Program-made: the position numbers and the translations under genes
Source of the DNA: an uncultured bacterium
GTDB lineage: Bacteria; Patescibacteriota; Minisyncoccia; Phycocordibacterales; Phycocordibacteraceae
NCBI GenBank assembly: GCA_943914435.1
Contig: CALUBY010000055.1
Coordinates: 1-5,174 of the forward strand
DNA: 5,174 nt
Direction of reading: 5' to 3'
The notes under the pieces: generated by a model
The model's database searches: none
What the model was told of the DNA's origin: nothing
The model's input: the letters and a program-made list of their open reading frames with translations, nothing else
Shown here: in pieces, positions 4,919-5,174 of the stretch
Layout: the number at the start of each line of letters is the position of its first letter
Position numbering within the stretch: the first letter of the stretch is position 1

Positions 4919-4924
4919 TTAGGG

Positions 4925-4953
4925 ACTATACCTGATTCTCTTCCTGCGTGCAA
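4925..4953 (-). promoter_or_regulatory. promoter of the rplC-rplD-rplW-rplB operon
   Basis: On the minus strand TTGCAC (4953-4948) is separated by exactly 17 nt from TATAGT (4930-4925), which matches the -10 consensus in five of six positions. The -35 keeps only the TTG. Transcription would start near 4918. No coding sequence on this strand is visible upstream within the window, so a promoter is expected in this stretch. Confidence 0.55.
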
Positions 4954-5005
4954 ATCAGATGCCAGAGCGACGTCTCTAAAGACACCCAGCACACCTACCC
5001 GAACC

Positions 5006-5032
5006 TTTTCACATTGCGTGCTACGCTATAAG
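5006..5032 (+). promoter_or_regulatory. possible plus-strand promoter for the right-edge leader
   Basis: TATAAG (5027-5032) is preceded by the small dyad GCGT-GCT-ACGC (5016-5026) and, at a short 15-nt spacing, by TTTTCA (5006-5011). The stretch ACGCTATA resembles CACGCTATACT upstream of the 970-1788 gene. Transcription would start near 5040, upstream of the 16-codon ORF. The -35 is poor. Confidence 0.35.
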
Positions 5033-5072
5033 AGGCCGTTGCATCTGCGGTCCTAATATCAGGAGACTCTCC

Positions 5073-5123
5073 ATGAGGAATATCGTGAACGAATCAAACA
5101 CGGGCCGCATGGAAAGGAGGTGA
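5073..5123 (+). CDS. possible 16-aa leader peptide
   Basis: The short ORF MRNIVNESNTGRMERR starts at an ATG 7 nt after AGGAG (5061-5065). Its Shine-Dalgarno could pair weakly with CTCC at 5069-5072. The last codons AGG AGG TGA are themselves part of an extended Shine-Dalgarno (5112-5125), so translating this peptide would place ribosomes over the next initiation site. Stop-to-GTG distance is 10 nt. This layout suits a leader peptide or translational coupling, but the peptide has no recognisable regulatory codon run, and an ORF this short may be chance. Confidence 0.35.
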   Translation: MRNIVNESNTGRMERR

Positions 5124-5125
5124 TC
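5112..5125 (+). promoter_or_regulatory. extended Shine-Dalgarno, 14-nt complement of the 16S 3' end
   Basis: GAAAGGAGGTGATC is fully complementary to the common bacterial 16S 3' terminus GATCACCUCCUUUC. GTG at 5134 is the only plausible downstream start within reach, 8 nt after the end of the match and 13 nt after GGAGG. On the other strand the same bases look like a 16S tail, but the sequence before it does not match 16S helix 45, so a ribosome-binding site is the better reading. Confidence 0.5.
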
Positions 5126-5133
5126 TTAATCTC

Positions 5134-5157
5134 GTGAGACGGTATCCGACCTCTCAC
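5134..5157 (+). promoter_or_regulatory. hairpin enclosing the candidate GTG start
   Basis: GTGAGA (5134-5139) and TCTCAC (5152-5157) form a perfect 6-bp stem; inside it CGG-TAT-CCG (5140-5148) can form a second short stem. The candidate start codon would be paired, which could hold back initiation. An 8-nt direct repeat CACGGGCC (5099-5106 and 5160-5167) flanks the site. Confidence 0.4.
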
Positions 5158-5174
5158 GCCACGGGCCCGGCGCG
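5134..5174 (+). CDS. possible start of a gene truncated by the window end
   Basis: A GTG downstream of the extended Shine-Dalgarno opens a frame that stays open to the window end (13 codons, VRRYPTSHATGPA). This is too little to identify a protein. The start codon lies in the 5' arm of the hairpin at 5134-5157. It could also be non-coding. Confidence 0.25.
   Translation, partial: MRRYPTSHATGPA

Noticed and set aside
5110..5174. 3' end of a 16S rRNA gene on the minus strand
   Set aside because: Only the last 14 nt match; the preceding ~50 nt do not resemble helix 45 or the conserved end of helix 44.
1..5174. CRISPR array, tRNA genes, insertion sequence ends or att sites
   Set aside because: I saw no regularly spaced repeats, no tRNA cloverleaf, no transposase, and no matched terminal repeats with target duplications around the rplB-rpsS island.

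Overview
The window looks like chromosomal DNA of a bacterium with a small, streamlined genome, most likely a member of the Candidate Phyla Radiation (Patescibacteria), probably Parcubacteria-like. This placement is an inference. It rests on an S10-type ribosomal operon that is split and lacks rpsJ in front of rplC, ribosomal proteins with lysine-rich N-terminal tails, ribosomal genes without Shine-Dalgarno (SD) sequences, two genes that look leaderless, and a single-pass DUF3298-type membrane protein. TGA appears to be a normal stop codon here, and base composition is balanced.

Right part (about 2180-4953, minus strand): a promoter-like TTGCAC-17-TATAGT pair is followed by an ~89-nt leader that ends in an intrinsic-terminator-like hairpin, then rplC (L3), rplD (L4), rplW (L23) and rplB (L2) with 10-20 nt gaps. 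A strong 11-bp terminator hairpin lies 8 nt after the rplB stop and closes this transcription unit. The leader hairpin is placed as an attenuator would be, and the encoded L4 is the autoregulator of the equivalent unit in E. coli.

Middle part (about 257-2145): where most bacteria have rplB directly followed by rpsS, about 1.9 kb of unrelated sequence intervenes. It holds a plus-strand gene of unknown function (382-912) closed by a good terminator, a plus-strand DUF3298-like membrane-anchored protein (970-1788), and a convergent minus-strand small coiled-coil protein (1794-2078). The last two each have a -10-like hexamer exactly 6 nt before the ATG, which suggests leaderless mRNAs.

Left edge (1-323, minus strand): rpsS (S19) resumes the ribosomal gene order. 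It has its own promoter with a perfect TTGACA and a 17-bp spacer to TAGATT, consistent with the operon being physically and transcriptionally divided. The gene runs off the window.

Right edge (4954-5174): no long gene is visible. The plus strand carries a 16-codon ORF with an SD, whose end overlaps a 14-nt perfect complement of the usual 16S rRNA 3' end. This is followed by a hairpin containing a GTG that could start a gene running off the window. It looks like a leader region but cannot be identified.
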